Shown: piece by piece, positions 48,816-57,951 of the stretch | Layout: each line of letters opens with the position of its first letter | Position numbering within the stretch: the stretch's first letter is position 1 | Origin: Oscillospiraceae bacterium | GTDB lineage: Bacteria > Bacillota > Clostridia > Oscillospirales > CAG-272 | Direction: 5' to 3' | DNA: 64,000 bases | NCBI GenBank assembly: GCA_015064415.1 | Contig: SVSG01000004.1 | Location: 1-64,000 of the forward strand | Notes under the pieces: generated by a model | The model's database searches: none | Seen by the model: the letters and a program-made list of their open reading frames with translations, nothing else | Told to the model about the DNA's origin: nothing | Translations under genes and position numbers: made by a program

Positions 48816-51800
48816 ATGAGTGAAGTAAAAGATCCGGTGTTGCAGGCAAAAGAGAAAAAAAGCGTACTGTACGATTTTTATGAGAGCATCAAAAAGGGTG
48901 GTGAGATCCTCTCTGTTGAAGATCTGGAGGTCGCGATCGAATCTCTCAAATACGCGCAGCTTGACATCAAGGAGCAAGAGCTTCGCCGACAACAGGAGCG
49001 CGAGGCAGAATTTCTGAAGCAAAAAATGGCAGAGGAAGAGGAGCGCCGCAAACAAGCGGAACAGCGCGCAGCAAGGCGCGCCGAGCGCGAGCACCGTGAG
49101 CATGTGAAGAAGGTCACGGCGATGGACTTGCCGATGGATTTTGAAAACAGCTTTCGGGATGATTATCGTGCCAACGTGCATTATGACAACGTAAACGATG
49201 CGTTGCTTGTTTGCATTGATGCGCTGGGTATGGTGGATATCGAATTCATCGCATCGATCACAGGCGAGGAAATGAAAACGGTGATCGAAGTGCTGCGCGG
49301 CAGAATCTATCAAAATCCTCTGCATTGGAACGAGTGCTTTTACAAAGGGTGGGAAACAGCCGAGGAATATCTTTCAGGCAACCTTTTGCACAAGTATCAC
49401 GTGGCAACAGAAGCAAATAAACAGTATCTGGGGTATTTTGATGCCAACGTTACGGCACTGGAGAGTGTGATGCAGCCCGATATTCCGATCGAGGATATTT
49501 ATATTACGCTGGGATCGCCGTGGGTACCAACAGACGTGATAGATGATTTTATTTTACATTTGGTGGGTTTGGATAAGTATAAAAACGGCGCTTATCCAAG
49601 GGAGGCCGAAACCTTTTTGGGTGAGGAATACGCCGTGCGCCATGATGATTACACGGGGCTTTGGGAGATTCCGCAGAAAACGCGCTTCCGCACCAGCAAG
49701 GATCACGGCAAATACGAGCATCTCAACTACTCGGTGTGGGGTACGTCGCGCATGGACATGCTCTATTTGATGGAGCATATCCTGAATATGAAAACGCTTG
49801 CCATTTACGATACTCCCGATCCTTCCAAAAAAACCAGGATCCTCAACAGCACCGAAACCGTAAAGATTCTTGAAAAGCAGGACGCGATGATTGCGGAGTT
49901 TCGGCATTGGGTGTGGGCGGACGAGGATCGAGCCAAGCGCTTGCAGCAATCCTATTGCCGCCGCTTTGGCAACATTCGCCGCCGTGTTTTTGATGGCTCT
50001 TACTTTGAATTCCCCGATATGAATCCCGAAATCAAGCTACGGGATCATCAAAAAAATTCGGTGGCACGCATCGTGCTTTCGCAAAACACGCTGTTGGCAC
50101 ACGATGTGGGAGCGGGCAAGACCTTTACCATGATCGCCGCAGGAATGGAGTTGCGCCGGCTCGGAAAATCCAAAAAGAATATGTACGTCATTCCCAACGG
50201 GATCATGGCGCAATGGCGCAGCATGTTCAAGTTGTTATACCCGAACGCGAACATTTTGGTGGTTGATCGTAAGAATTTTACTTTTAAAAAGCGTTATGCA
50301 ACGCTTCAGCGTATTATGAATGAGGATTTTGATGCGATCCTGATCACCTATTCCTGCTTTGATATGCTTTCGCTTTCCAAGCGGTACTATCAGGATCTTT
50401 ACACCAAACGCTTGGCAATGCTCGATAAAGCAAACAGCACCTTTTATTCGAAAGGAACGCTTCAGCGCAAGCGCATGTCGGTGCTGAAAGTTTTGGAAAA
50501 GCTGCAGGAGGATATGAGCGAAAACGTTTGCGACGTACCGTTCGATGAGCTTGGCATCAACACGCTTTTTGTGGACGAGGCACATAACTATAAAAACGTA
50601 ACGCTGCATACAGGTATTACGCGTGTGCGCGGCCTTTCCGACAACGGCTCGAAAAAGTGTGACGGTATGATGGATAAGGTACATTGTGTACAGCGGCAGA
50701 ACAACGGCGGACGTGTGATTATGGCGACAGGCACGCCGATCACCAACTCGATCACCGATCTGTTTATTTTGCAAAAGTATCTGCAAGAGGGCGAGCTGGA
50801 GTTTCTCGGCATTTGCAATTTTGATGAGTGGGTTGGGATGTTTGGCAAGAAGGTCAGTGAGTTTGAAATTGACGTGGACACCAATAACTACCATTTGGCT
50901 ACACGCTTTGCCAAGTTTTGCAACGTGCCCGAGCTCACCGCCATTCTTTCCAACGTCAGCGATTTTTATCGCGTGGACGGTAGTATGGGGCTCCCCGATT
51001 TTGACGGTTACAGTGATGTGATCTGTCGGGGGAGTGACGATTTCAAGGATTATTTGCGCGACATTTCCAAGCGCGCGGATGACGTGCGCAAAAAACGCGT
51101 GAATAAAAAACAGGATAATCTTCTGAAGATCACCACCGACGGGCGTAAGGCGGCTTTGGATATGCGCCTGATCGACTTTGCATACGGTCTGGATGAGGAA
51201 TCGAAGGTCTATCGCTGCGCCGAGAAAATTGCGGATATTTACGCCAAAACACGCGAGAACAAAAATATTCAGATGGTCTTTTGTGACAGCTCGACGCCGA
51301 AGATGGGCTTTAATCTTTACGATGAGCTGCGCGATCTTCTTTCTGCTATGGGTGTGCCGCGAAACGAGATCGCCTTCATTCACGATGCGGACAGCGACGA
51401 TAAAAAGCGTCTGCTTTTTCACGATCTGCAAGAGGGAAACGTGTCGGTGGTGATCGGCTCCACCTTCAAGATGGGGCTTGGTGTCAACGTGCAAAAGCGC
51501 CTGTGCGCCCTGCACCACCTTGACGTGCCGTGGAAGCCCGCCGATATGGTACAACGAGAAGGCAGAATTCTGCGACAGGGAAACGAATGTGAAGCGGTTG
51601 AGCTCTTCCGTTACGTGACAAAGGGCAGCTTCGACGCGTATTCCTGGCAGCTTCTTGAAAAAAAGCAGACCTTTATCAGCCAGATCCTGGCGGGGTGCAT
51701 CTACGACCGTGAGGGAGATGACGTCGATGAAGCAGTGTTGAATTATGCCGAGGTCAAGGCGCTGGCTGTGGGCAATCCTCTCATCAAGCGCCGCGTGGAG

Positions 51801-52418
51801 ATCGCCAATGAGATCGACAAATACCGCATTTTGCGTCGTGATTTCCTGGAGGAGCGCAAGAAGCAGGAAAAGGAGCTTTCCGAGCTTCCCGAAAAGATCC
51901 GTCAGCAGCAAAAACGCATTGAGGGTGTGGAGGGGGATATGGCGTACTACGCCGCGCACAAGATCGACTACACCAAACTGAAATATGCGGAGCAAAAGGA
52001 GATCCGCGATCTCATTTACACCGCCGTCAAGACAAAGGTAAATCAGCCCTTTGAAACGAAGGTGCTGACCTATCAGGGCTTTGATGTGGTGGTTCCCGCC
52101 CGTATGATTCCTAAAATGCCCACGCAAAAGGAGGGCGCTGCGGCAAGGGAGCCGATCCCTTATGTGTTTGTCAAGCGCGAGGCGGTATATTACGTGGAGA
52201 TCGAAAGCCACGCGGGTATCACCAAACGCCTGAATAATCTGTTGGAAAATTTGCAGCATGAAAAGGAACGCCGAGAGGAACATCTGCAGTCACTTTTTTA
52301 TCGCAAGAAGGCGCTTGAAGAGGAGCTCAAAAAGACAGGGAATACCTACGTAGAGGAAATTGAGGGCTTGCAGGAGGAGCTGCAAAAAATTGAAGAAAGC
52401 TTGGGGTTAACAGCATGA
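48816..52418 (+). CDS. Large SNF2/DEAH-type helicase
   Basis: The 1200-residue protein has a coiled coil at about residues 40-105 (ELRRQQEREAEFLKQKMAEEEERRK), then WETAEEYLSGNLLHKYH and IYITLGSPWVPTDVIDDF, as found in the giant methylase-helicases of phages and conjugative elements. The helicase core has AHDVGAGKTFT (Walker A, about 430-440), LFVDEAHNYKN (DEAH, about 585), MATGTPITNS (motif III) and MVQREGRILRQGN (motif VI, about 911). The methylase part of the giant relatives is missing. A second coiled coil (about 1130-1195) closes it. The protein should translocate on double-stranded DNA. It overlaps the moxR-like gene by four bases. Confidence 0.87.
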   Translation: MSEVKDPVLQAKEKKSVLYDFYESIKKGGEILSVEDLEVAIESLKYAQLDIKEQELRRQQEREAEFLKQKMAEEEERRKQAEQRAARRAEREHREHVKKVTAMDLPMDFENSFRDDYRANVHYDNVNDALLVCIDALGMVDIEFIASITGEEMKTVIEVLRGRIYQNPLHWNECFYKGWETAEEYLSGNLLHKYHVATEANKQYLGYFDANVTALESVMQPDIPIEDIYITLGSPWVPTDVIDDFILHLVGLDKYKNGAYPREAETFLGEEYAVRHDDYTGLWEIPQKTRFRTSKDHGKYEHLNYSVWGTSRMDMLYLMEHILNMKTLAIYDTPDPSKKTRILNSTETVKILEKQDAMIAEFRHWVWADEDRAKRLQQSYCRRFGNIRRRVFDGSYFEFPDMNPEIKLRDHQKNSVARIVLSQNTLLAHDVGAGKTFTMIAAGMELRRLGKSKKNMYVIPNGIMAQWRSMFKLLYPNANILVVDRKNFTFKKRYATLQRIMNEDFDAILITYSCFDMLSLSKRYYQDLYTKRLAMLDKANSTFYSKGTLQRKRMSVLKVLEKLQEDMSENVCDVPFDELGINTLFVDEAHNYKNVTLHTGITRVRGLSDNGSKKCDGMMDKVHCVQRQNNGGRVIMATGTPITNSITDLFILQKYLQEGELEFLGICNFDEWVGMFGKKVSEFEIDVDTNNYHLATRFAKFCNVPELTAILSNVSDFYRVDGSMGLPDFDGYSDVICRGSDDFKDYLRDISKRADDVRKKRVNKKQDNLLKITTDGRKAALDMRLIDFAYGLDEESKVYRCAEKIADIYAKTRENKNIQMVFCDSSTPKMGFNLYDELRDLLSAMGVPRNEIAFIHDADSDDKKRLLFHDLQEGNVSVVIGSTFKMGLGVNVQKRLCALHHLDVPWKPADMVQREGRILRQGNECEAVELFRYVTKGSFDAYSWQLLEKKQTFISQILAGCIYDREGDDVDEAVLNYAEVKALAVGNPLIKRRVEIANEIDKYRILRRDFLEERKKQEKELSELPEKIRQQQKRIEGVEGDMAYYAAHKIDYTKLKYAEQKEIRDLIYTAVKTKVNQPFETKVLTYQGFDVVVPARMIPKMPTQKEGAAAREPIPYVFVKREAVYYVEIESHAGITKRLNNLLENLQHEKERREEHLQSLFYRKKALEEELKKTGNTYVEEIEGLQEELQKIEESLGLTA

Positions 52419-53530
52419 ATGAAACGAATACCAATATGCCGATCTTGTCGGTGGAAAGAACGATCGAGCACCTCTCTCGCGCTTATTGCACAGTGGTGAA
52501 AAACGGAATCTCGCCCAAGGTGTTGCCCTCGGTGATGCTTTGGGGGCCGCCCGGTGTAGGTAAATCGCAAGCGGTGAGGCAAATTGCCCGCGATATTGAG
52601 CGCGAAACGGGGAAAATGGTGCGCGTGACCGATGTGCGGTTGCTGCTGTTCAATCCTATTGACCTGCGCGGCATTCCCACCGCCAATGCCGATAAAACGC
52701 TTGCGATCTGGCTAAAGCCCCAGATCTTTCAAATGAGTGACGACGAAAACGTGGTCAATATCCTTTTTCTTGACGAGATCTCTGCTGCGCCGCAATCGGT
52801 GCAGGCGGCGGCATATCAGATCACGCTGGACCGTGTGGTGGGTGAACATAAATTGCCCGACAACTGTATTGTCATCGCGGCGGGTAACCGCGTGACCGAC
52901 AAATCGGTATCCTTCAAAATGCCCAAAGCGCTTGCCAACCGTCTGTTGCACATCGAGGTGGAGGGCAGCTTTGAATCCTGGGCGAATTGGGCGGTGAAGG
53001 CAGGGATCCACCGGAAGGTGCTTGGGTTTTTGTCCTTCCGCATGGATTGCCTGTTTGGCTTTGACGCCACGCGGGACGATCTGGCGTTTGCAACGCCCCG
53101 CTCCTGGGAGATGGTAAGCCATCTGCTATGTAACGTGAGCGAAGATGAAAAGGAGATCTTTCCGCTGATTGCGGGCCTTGTCGGCAGCGCGACTGCTATC
53201 GAATTCCGTTCCTGGTGCAAGGTCTATGCTTCACTGCCCGACATCAAGGGAATTTTTGCAGGCACCGTTACCGACGTGCCGAGAGCGTCGGACACGCTTT
53301 ACGCGGTGGTCTCCTCGATGATCGCGTATGCAAGAGAACACCGTGATGACCTTGCGGCAATCGGCAATTCCTTGCATTATGCATCCAAAATGCCTGCTGA
53401 CTATACCGCACTTTTGCTCAAAAGCTACGCGCTGCTGGAGGAGGGATACTGCGAGGTGCTGCGAAAGATTCCCGAATATTTTGACCTGGCTCGGGAAATG
53501 GGGCTTGTGAGAAATGGAAGAATTCGATAA
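52415..53530 (+). CDS. MoxR-family AAA+ ATPase
   Basis: The 371-residue protein has VMLWGPPGVGKSQAVRQIA (Walker A near residue 44), VVNILFLDEISAAPQSVQAAAYQI (Walker B and following), and IVIAAGNRVTDKSVSFKMPKALANR (sensor 1 with arginine finger). MoxR proteins form hexamers that work with a VWA partner as chaperones or remodelling machines. The partner is the next gene, overlapping by 17 bases, and the preceding helicase gene overlaps by four, so the three proteins are probably made in fixed ratio and may act as one complex. Confidence 0.9.
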   Translation: MNETNTNMPILSVERTIEHLSRAYCTVVKNGISPKVLPSVMLWGPPGVGKSQAVRQIARDIERETGKMVRVTDVRLLLFNPIDLRGIPTANADKTLAIWLKPQIFQMSDDENVVNILFLDEISAAPQSVQAAAYQITLDRVVGEHKLPDNCIVIAAGNRVTDKSVSFKMPKALANRLLHIEVEGSFESWANWAVKAGIHRKVLGFLSFRMDCLFGFDATRDDLAFATPRSWEMVSHLLCNVSEDEKEIFPLIAGLVGSATAIEFRSWCKVYASLPDIKGIFAGTVTDVPRASDTLYAVVSSMIAYAREHRDDLAAIGNSLHYASKMPADYTALLLKSYALLEEGYCEVLRKIPEYFDLAREMGLVRNGRIR

Positions 53531-54905
53531 GAAAACCTATGAGATCGTCAAACGCTTGCAGAATGCGCGATTGTCACTGCTTGTCAAGTACCCCTTTTAT
53601 GCGCTGCTTTTGATGTATATGAAATTTTCTATTGACCTTGACTGTGAGACCGCCTATACCGATGGCGAGCGTGTGGCGTTTAATCCTGTTTTTCTTAATG
53701 AGATCGGTGAGGGCGAGCTGGAGTTTGTTTTGATGCATGAGGTGCTGCACGCGGCGCTGGGGCATCCGTTTCGACATTTCTATGGCTGTGATGCCGATCT
53801 TTTCAATAAGGCGTGCGATGTGGTGGTTAATTCCAATATTTTGTATAGCTTACAAATGGATAAAAGAAGCATTGCGTTTCCCAAAATCGGTGATGCTATG
53901 CACCTAACTCCCGACGGTGACGAGGGGTATTTGCATTCGGTGGAGGAAGTCTACGAAATGTTGCTTGCGCACAAGCCAAAAAAGCAAAAGAAAAAGGAGC
54001 CGCCTAATAGGGGCAAGGGTGAATTTGGTGGCGGAGCGAAAGGGGAGGCAAGGGCAAAGGATCAGAGTGGCGGTGGTGGGGACGATGCACTGGAAAAGCT
54101 GATTGCTTCTATCAAGGAGAAAACCAGAGAACGTGCTGAGAAGGCGAAAAACAGCAACTCCTCCAAAGAAGATGGCAATGGGCTTGGGCAGTTTGACGAT
54201 CACAGTCATTGGCCCGGTGAAGACGAGGATCGCTCACAAAGGCAGGAGTGGCTCGAGCGCATGATCGCGGCAACCGACATTATTTCGCACGGTGAAGGGA
54301 ATAACGGTGCAGGTGCGGTGCCGATGACGGTACAGCGCGAGATGAAAAAACTAACACAAGCGACACTGGATTGGCGCACGATCTTAAACGATTTCGTACA
54401 GGAGGAAATCAACGATTATTCCTTTGCGCCCCCCGATAAGCGTATGGAGGATTCTCCCTTTTTCCTCCCTGATTTCAATGAAAAGGATGAAACGGTCAAG
54501 GATATCCTCTTTATGGTGGATACGTCAGGGTCGATGAGCGATGAGCAGATCACCGCGTGTTACAGTGAGATCTTGGGTGCCATTGAGCAATTTGGCGGAA
54601 AGTTGCAGGGCAAACTCGGCTTTTTTGATGCCGTTGTGGTGGAACCAACGTCTTTTGAAAATGAGGACGAGTTCAAGATCATTCGCCCCGAGGGGGGAGG
54701 GGGCACCTCTTTTCAAATTATTTTCGAGTACGTGCGCAAAAACATGGAACAAAACCTGCCCGTGAGTATTGTGATACTGACGGATGGCATGGCGCCATTT
54801 CCTAAGGAGGAAATGGCAATGGATATCCCCGTTTTGTGGATCATCAATAACGAAGAGGTCACCCCGCCATGGGGGAAGATCGCGAGGATCAAGGAAGAAA
54901 GATGA
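53514..54905 (+). CDS. Zincin-motif plus VWA-domain protein (DUF2201-type)
   Basis: The 463-residue protein has, at about residues 74-84, LMHEVLHAALGHPFRH, which contains the HExxH motif of zinc metallopeptidases and fits the putative metallopeptidase domain often joined to DUF2201. A low-complexity, charged linker (KKQKKKEPPNRGKGEFGGGAKG) follows. The C-terminal domain is VWA-like with an intact MIDAS start, FMVDTSGSMSD at about residue 335, and VSIVILTDGMAPF. It should bind the MoxR partner through a metal ion. Whether the zincin site is catalytic is unknown. Confidence 0.85.
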   Translation: MEEFDKKTYEIVKRLQNARLSLLVKYPFYALLLMYMKFSIDLDCETAYTDGERVAFNPVFLNEIGEGELEFVLMHEVLHAALGHPFRHFYGCDADLFNKACDVVVNSNILYSLQMDKRSIAFPKIGDAMHLTPDGDEGYLHSVEEVYEMLLAHKPKKQKKKEPPNRGKGEFGGGAKGEARAKDQSGGGGDDALEKLIASIKEKTRERAEKAKNSNSSKEDGNGLGQFDDHSHWPGEDEDRSQRQEWLERMIAATDIISHGEGNNGAGAVPMTVQREMKKLTQATLDWRTILNDFVQEEINDYSFAPPDKRMEDSPFFLPDFNEKDETVKDILFMVDTSGSMSDEQITACYSEILGAIEQFGGKLQGKLGFFDAVVVEPTSFENEDEFKIIRPEGGGGTSFQIIFEYVRKNMEQNLPVSIVILTDGMAPFPKEEMAMDIPVLWIINNEEVTPPWGKIARIKEER

Positions 54906-54915
54906 GGAGAGTAAG

Positions 54916-56874
54916 ATGAACAAATTGCACCGAATGAGAGAACTGATTGAAGAGATCAAAGCGGCTGACGAGGCATATTTCGGCAAGGATGCGCCTTTGA
55001 TGCAGGACCGCCAATACGATGCCTTGATGGCAGAGCTCGTCGAGCTGGAAAAGGAAACGGGCATCCGCTTCAAAAGCTCGCCCACGGGGCGCGTGGGAGG
55101 AGAGGTCAGCCGGGAGCTGAAGGCCGTTGAGCATACCAAACCGATGCTTTCCTGCAACAAAACTAAAAACGTGCAGGATATTGCCCATTTTGCCGCAGGA
55201 CAGGACGTGGTGCTTTCTTGGAAGATGGATGGCCTTACGCTGGTGTTGCGTTATGAGAACGGCAAAATGGTGCAAGCGATCACGCGCGGCAGCGAGGGGC
55301 TTGTGGGCGAGGACGTGACACACACGGTATCGCATTTTCGCAATATTCCGTTTATCATTCCGTGCAAGGAGCGCTTTGAGGTGCGCGGCGAGGGCGTTGT
55401 CTCCTATGAGGATTTTAAGATCTTAACCAAGCTGGGGGAGGGCAGCTCCCATCCCCGCAATGTGGCGGCGGGCGCGGTACGCTCGCTGTGTGCCGACCGC
55501 GGCAAGCTCTCGCACTTGGATTTCTTTGCTTTTGAATTGATCAAGGAAAACGCGCCTGCAACCAAGTGTGAGCAGCTGCGGTTTCTGAAGGAAAACAACT
55601 TCGATGTGGTGGAGCACAAATTCCTTTCGCGGGAGTGCACGCGCGAGGAGGTTGTGGAGGCGCTGGAAAAATGGACTCCCGCCGACTTTGCCTACCCCGT
55701 GGACGGTGTGGTGGTGGAGTATGATGATATCGCCTACGGCAAGAGCTTGGGGGCTACGGCACATCACGAAAAACGTATGCTGGCACTTAAGTGGAAGGAT
55801 GAACTGAAACAAAGCGTGTTTCGGGGGGTAGAGCTCATTACCACGCGAACGGGTGTGGTCAGCATTGTGGCGAAGTTCGACGAGGTAGAGATCGACGGTA
55901 GCCGCGTGCATCGTGCCAACATGCACAACCTCGATAATTTTGAAAAATATTGCTTTGGCAAGGGGGACATCATTCAGGTCTATAAGGCGAATATGATTAT
56001 ACCGCAGATTGCCGAAAACCTGACCCGTAGCGGCACTTATGTCTTGCCGCGCTTTTGCTCCAGCTGCGGCGAGGAGCTGACGGTGCGCACCTCGCCTGGC
56101 GGCGTGCGCGAGCTGTATTGCCCCAACGAGGAGTGCCTTGCACGCAATGCACAGAAGATCGCTCGTTTTTGCGATAAAAATGCGATGAACATTGACGGAC
56201 TTTCGGCGAAGGTGTTGGAGCGCATGATGGCATACGGTTGGATCAAGAGCTTTAAAGACCTTTATCAGCTTCATCTGCACGAGGAGGAGATTGTTAACAC
56301 CCCCAACTTTGGCGTGGATTGGTATCAAAGCATTCGCGGCGAGATCGAGAAAAGCCGCAGGTGCTATATGTATCAGTTTTTGGTGGGGCTTGGCATTCCG
56401 CACATAGGTCCCGAGGCAGCGAAAATTTTGCATCAGTACTATTACGGCGTGATGCAGAATTTTGAGAAGGCGATCAAGGAGGGCTTTCCCTTTTCGCATA
56501 TCGCAGGTGTTTCCGAGGTGCAGGAGCGTGCTATCTATCGGTGGTATGAGAGCGAACAAGAGCGAAAAACGCTGCACACGCTGATGGCTGAGCTGACTTT
56601 TGTGGGGAGTGGAAAAGCAGAAGACGATCAAAAAAATCCCTTCCGTGATACAGAGGTGGTGTTGACGGGAACTTTTGAGCGTTTTTCGCGCCAGGATCTG
56701 ATCGAGCTTTTTGCCTCGTTTGGCGCGTGTGTGAGGGAGTTTGTGGGGGAGACCACCGATTATTTGATTTACGGTGCGCTTCCCGGCAGCAAAAAGGTAG
56801 GGGCGGCACTCAAATACGGGGTGAACATGATCAGCGAGCAAAAGCTCGGTGAACTACTGGAACAGAACTTGTAA
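54916..56874 (+). CDS. NAD-dependent DNA ligase, island-encoded
   Basis: ATG 54916 (MNKLHRMRELIEEIKAAD) follows GAGGAGAGTAAG; 652 residues. YFGKDAPLMQDRQYDALM is the Ia NMN-binding domain, and VLSWKMDGLTL has the KxDG adenylation lysine (Lys103). An OB fold follows, then the four-Cys zinc finger (CSSCGEEL...YCPNEEC), helix-hairpin-helix repeats and a BRCT domain (VVLTGTFERFSRQDLIELFASFG). This is a full LigA architecture, which seals DNA nicks. It lies within the operon next to VWA and not among replication genes, so it is probably an accessory copy in addition to a housekeeping ligase elsewhere. Confidence 0.85.
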   Translation: MNKLHRMRELIEEIKAADEAYFGKDAPLMQDRQYDALMAELVELEKETGIRFKSSPTGRVGGEVSRELKAVEHTKPMLSCNKTKNVQDIAHFAAGQDVVLSWKMDGLTLVLRYENGKMVQAITRGSEGLVGEDVTHTVSHFRNIPFIIPCKERFEVRGEGVVSYEDFKILTKLGEGSSHPRNVAAGAVRSLCADRGKLSHLDFFAFELIKENAPATKCEQLRFLKENNFDVVEHKFLSRECTREEVVEALEKWTPADFAYPVDGVVVEYDDIAYGKSLGATAHHEKRMLALKWKDELKQSVFRGVELITTRTGVVSIVAKFDEVEIDGSRVHRANMHNLDNFEKYCFGKGDIIQVYKANMIIPQIAENLTRSGTYVLPRFCSSCGEELTVRTSPGGVRELYCPNEECLARNAQKIARFCDKNAMNIDGLSAKVLERMMAYGWIKSFKDLYQLHLHEEEIVNTPNFGVDWYQSIRGEIEKSRRCYMYQFLVGLGIPHIGPEAAKILHQYYYGVMQNFEKAIKEGFPFSHIAGVSEVQERAIYRWYESEQERKTLHTLMAELTFVGSGKAEDDQKNPFRDTEVVLTGTFERFSRQDLIELFASFGACVREFVGETTDYLIYGALPGSKKVGAALKYGVNMISEQKLGELLEQNL

Positions 56875-56887
56875 AAGGAGAATAAAA

Positions 56888-57442
56888 ATGAAAGAGATTT
56901 GGGTATTATCTATTAAAACATCGCTTCCCGGCACTTGCTGCAATGCGAGAGATTTGAAAACCGAATTTTATGCATTTGACAGCTTTGAAGAAGCGCGTGC
57001 GGCAACACGCGGCGTTTTGAAAAAGCTCGCGTTCGGTGAAGAAAACGCTATGTTTGACGGCAACGGAAATATGATTTACTTGCGTGAATATGTTGACAAT
57101 GCCTATGATGAGGAAATTGACGGAGAACCTTCTTGCAAGGCGGTGCTGGAAGCATTTTACGCGCTGTTTTTGGATGTCTTGGCGGGAAAAAACGTTGTTT
57201 TCAATATCGAAGAAAGCTATTCCGATTGTATGATTGCGTATGAATACAGCGACGGAATGATTGATTTTTGCGGCGAATACGACGGACCTATTAACGGATA
57301 CGAGCCGATTATCAAGACCAATATGTTTTCTATGATCGAGGAAAAAGATTATTACCTCTATCTTGATGATGCGTTTGGGCAGGATGATGACACATCCGAG
57401 CTTTATATTGATTTGAGAAAAGCAAAGAAATACGAGAGTTGA
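56888..57442 (+). CDS. Unknown acidic protein
   Basis: I choose ATG 56888 (MKEIWVLSIKTSLPGTCC) after AAAAGGAGAATAAAA. The 184-residue protein is acidic (many Asp and Glu, such as YDEEIDGEP and FGQDDDTSELY) with no membrane segment. FYAFDSFEEARAATRGVLKKLAF is a likely helix. The acidic character would suit an inhibitor or immunity protein, but this is speculation. It starts 13 bases after the ligase gene and ends one base before a 31-codon ORF. Confidence 0.6.
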   Translation: MKEIWVLSIKTSLPGTCCNARDLKTEFYAFDSFEEARAATRGVLKKLAFGEENAMFDGNGNMIYLREYVDNAYDEEIDGEPSCKAVLEAFYALFLDVLAGKNVVFNIEESYSDCMIAYEYSDGMIDFCGEYDGPINGYEPIIKTNMFSMIEEKDYYLYLDDAFGQDDDTSELYIDLRKAKKYES

Positions 57443-57443
57443 C

Positions 57444-57539
57444 ATGAATTCGATTCTGCAACGTGCCTATGACAATCTGCTCTCCCTCTACGGCGAGAGT
57501 TTGCCCATCGAAATAATCTTTGGAAGTGAAACGAGATAA
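57444..57539 (+). CDS. 31-residue ORF coupled to the next gene
   Basis: ATG 57444 lies one base after the preceding stop, and its TAA overlaps the next ATG (TAATG). The product begins MNSILQRAYDNLLSLYGESL. It may be a real small protein or only a coupling leader for the following gene; its length gives no proof of translation. No family is recognised. Confidence 0.4.
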   Translation: MNSILQRAYDNLLSLYGESLPIEIIFGSETR

Positions 57540-57934
57540 TGTGCGGATTTGAATTTAGAAACGCCCATCCGCACGGTTTGATCGGGCTCGGAGATTGTGT
57601 CAAGCAAGCCATCTGCCATGCTACGGGGCTTTCGTATATGTGCGTGCAACGGGGGCTCAACAGAACCAAAGAGATCACAGGCGCCAAAACCTATAATGAG
57701 CTACGCAATGCCGAAACGTATATTCGCGCGATCGGCGCGAAGTCAGTGCCGATCGGCAAGGCGTGGACGGTGGCGCAGGCGGTGGACAAGCTTGCGACAA
57801 AGGGCAAGAATGGCAGCTACATCATTGATACGAAAACGCATTGGACGGCAGCAGTGATTGAAAACGGCGAGGGGAAGATCGTTGATCTTTGGAATCCCGG
57901 CAAAGAAATCGCTATCCGCGTGTGGGAGTTTTGA
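57539..57934 (+). CDS. Small protein with papain-fold-like Cys/His/Asp pattern
   Basis: The 131-residue protein has GLGDCVKQAICHATGLSYMCV near the N-terminus, resembling the D-C-x-x-R-A-I-x-x-A-T-G-x-x-Y block of small cysteine-protease-like proteins from phages and mobile elements. Later, THWTAAVIENGEGKIVDLWNPG supplies a candidate His and Asp/Asn. Cys19-His-Asp would be the active site. It is the last gene of the operon, started by a TAATG overlap, and could be the effector or a modifier of the system. The catalytic reading is an inference from the pattern only. Confidence 0.55.
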   Translation: MCGFEFRNAHPHGLIGLGDCVKQAICHATGLSYMCVQRGLNRTKEITGAKTYNELRNAETYIRAIGAKSVPIGKAWTVAQAVDKLATKGKNGSYIIDTKTHWTAAVIENGEGKIVDLWNPGKEIAIRVWEF

Positions 57935-57951
57935 TGCAGTAAGGCCAAAAG

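Noticed and set aside
50235-52283. 682-residue minus-strand ORF
   Set aside because: Antisense to the helicase, whose motifs I, II, III and VI are all in place on the plus strand.
44330-57934. Assignment of the island to BREX, DISARM, Zorya or a Druantia-type system
   Set aside because: No PglZ, BrxC, DrmA/B, ZorA/B or DUF1998 gene is seen; only a helicase and a WYL regulator are shared in a general way.
37661-57934. Complete prophage or conjugative element
   Set aside because: No integrase, relaxase, coupling protein, capsid, terminase or lysis gene is present in the window.
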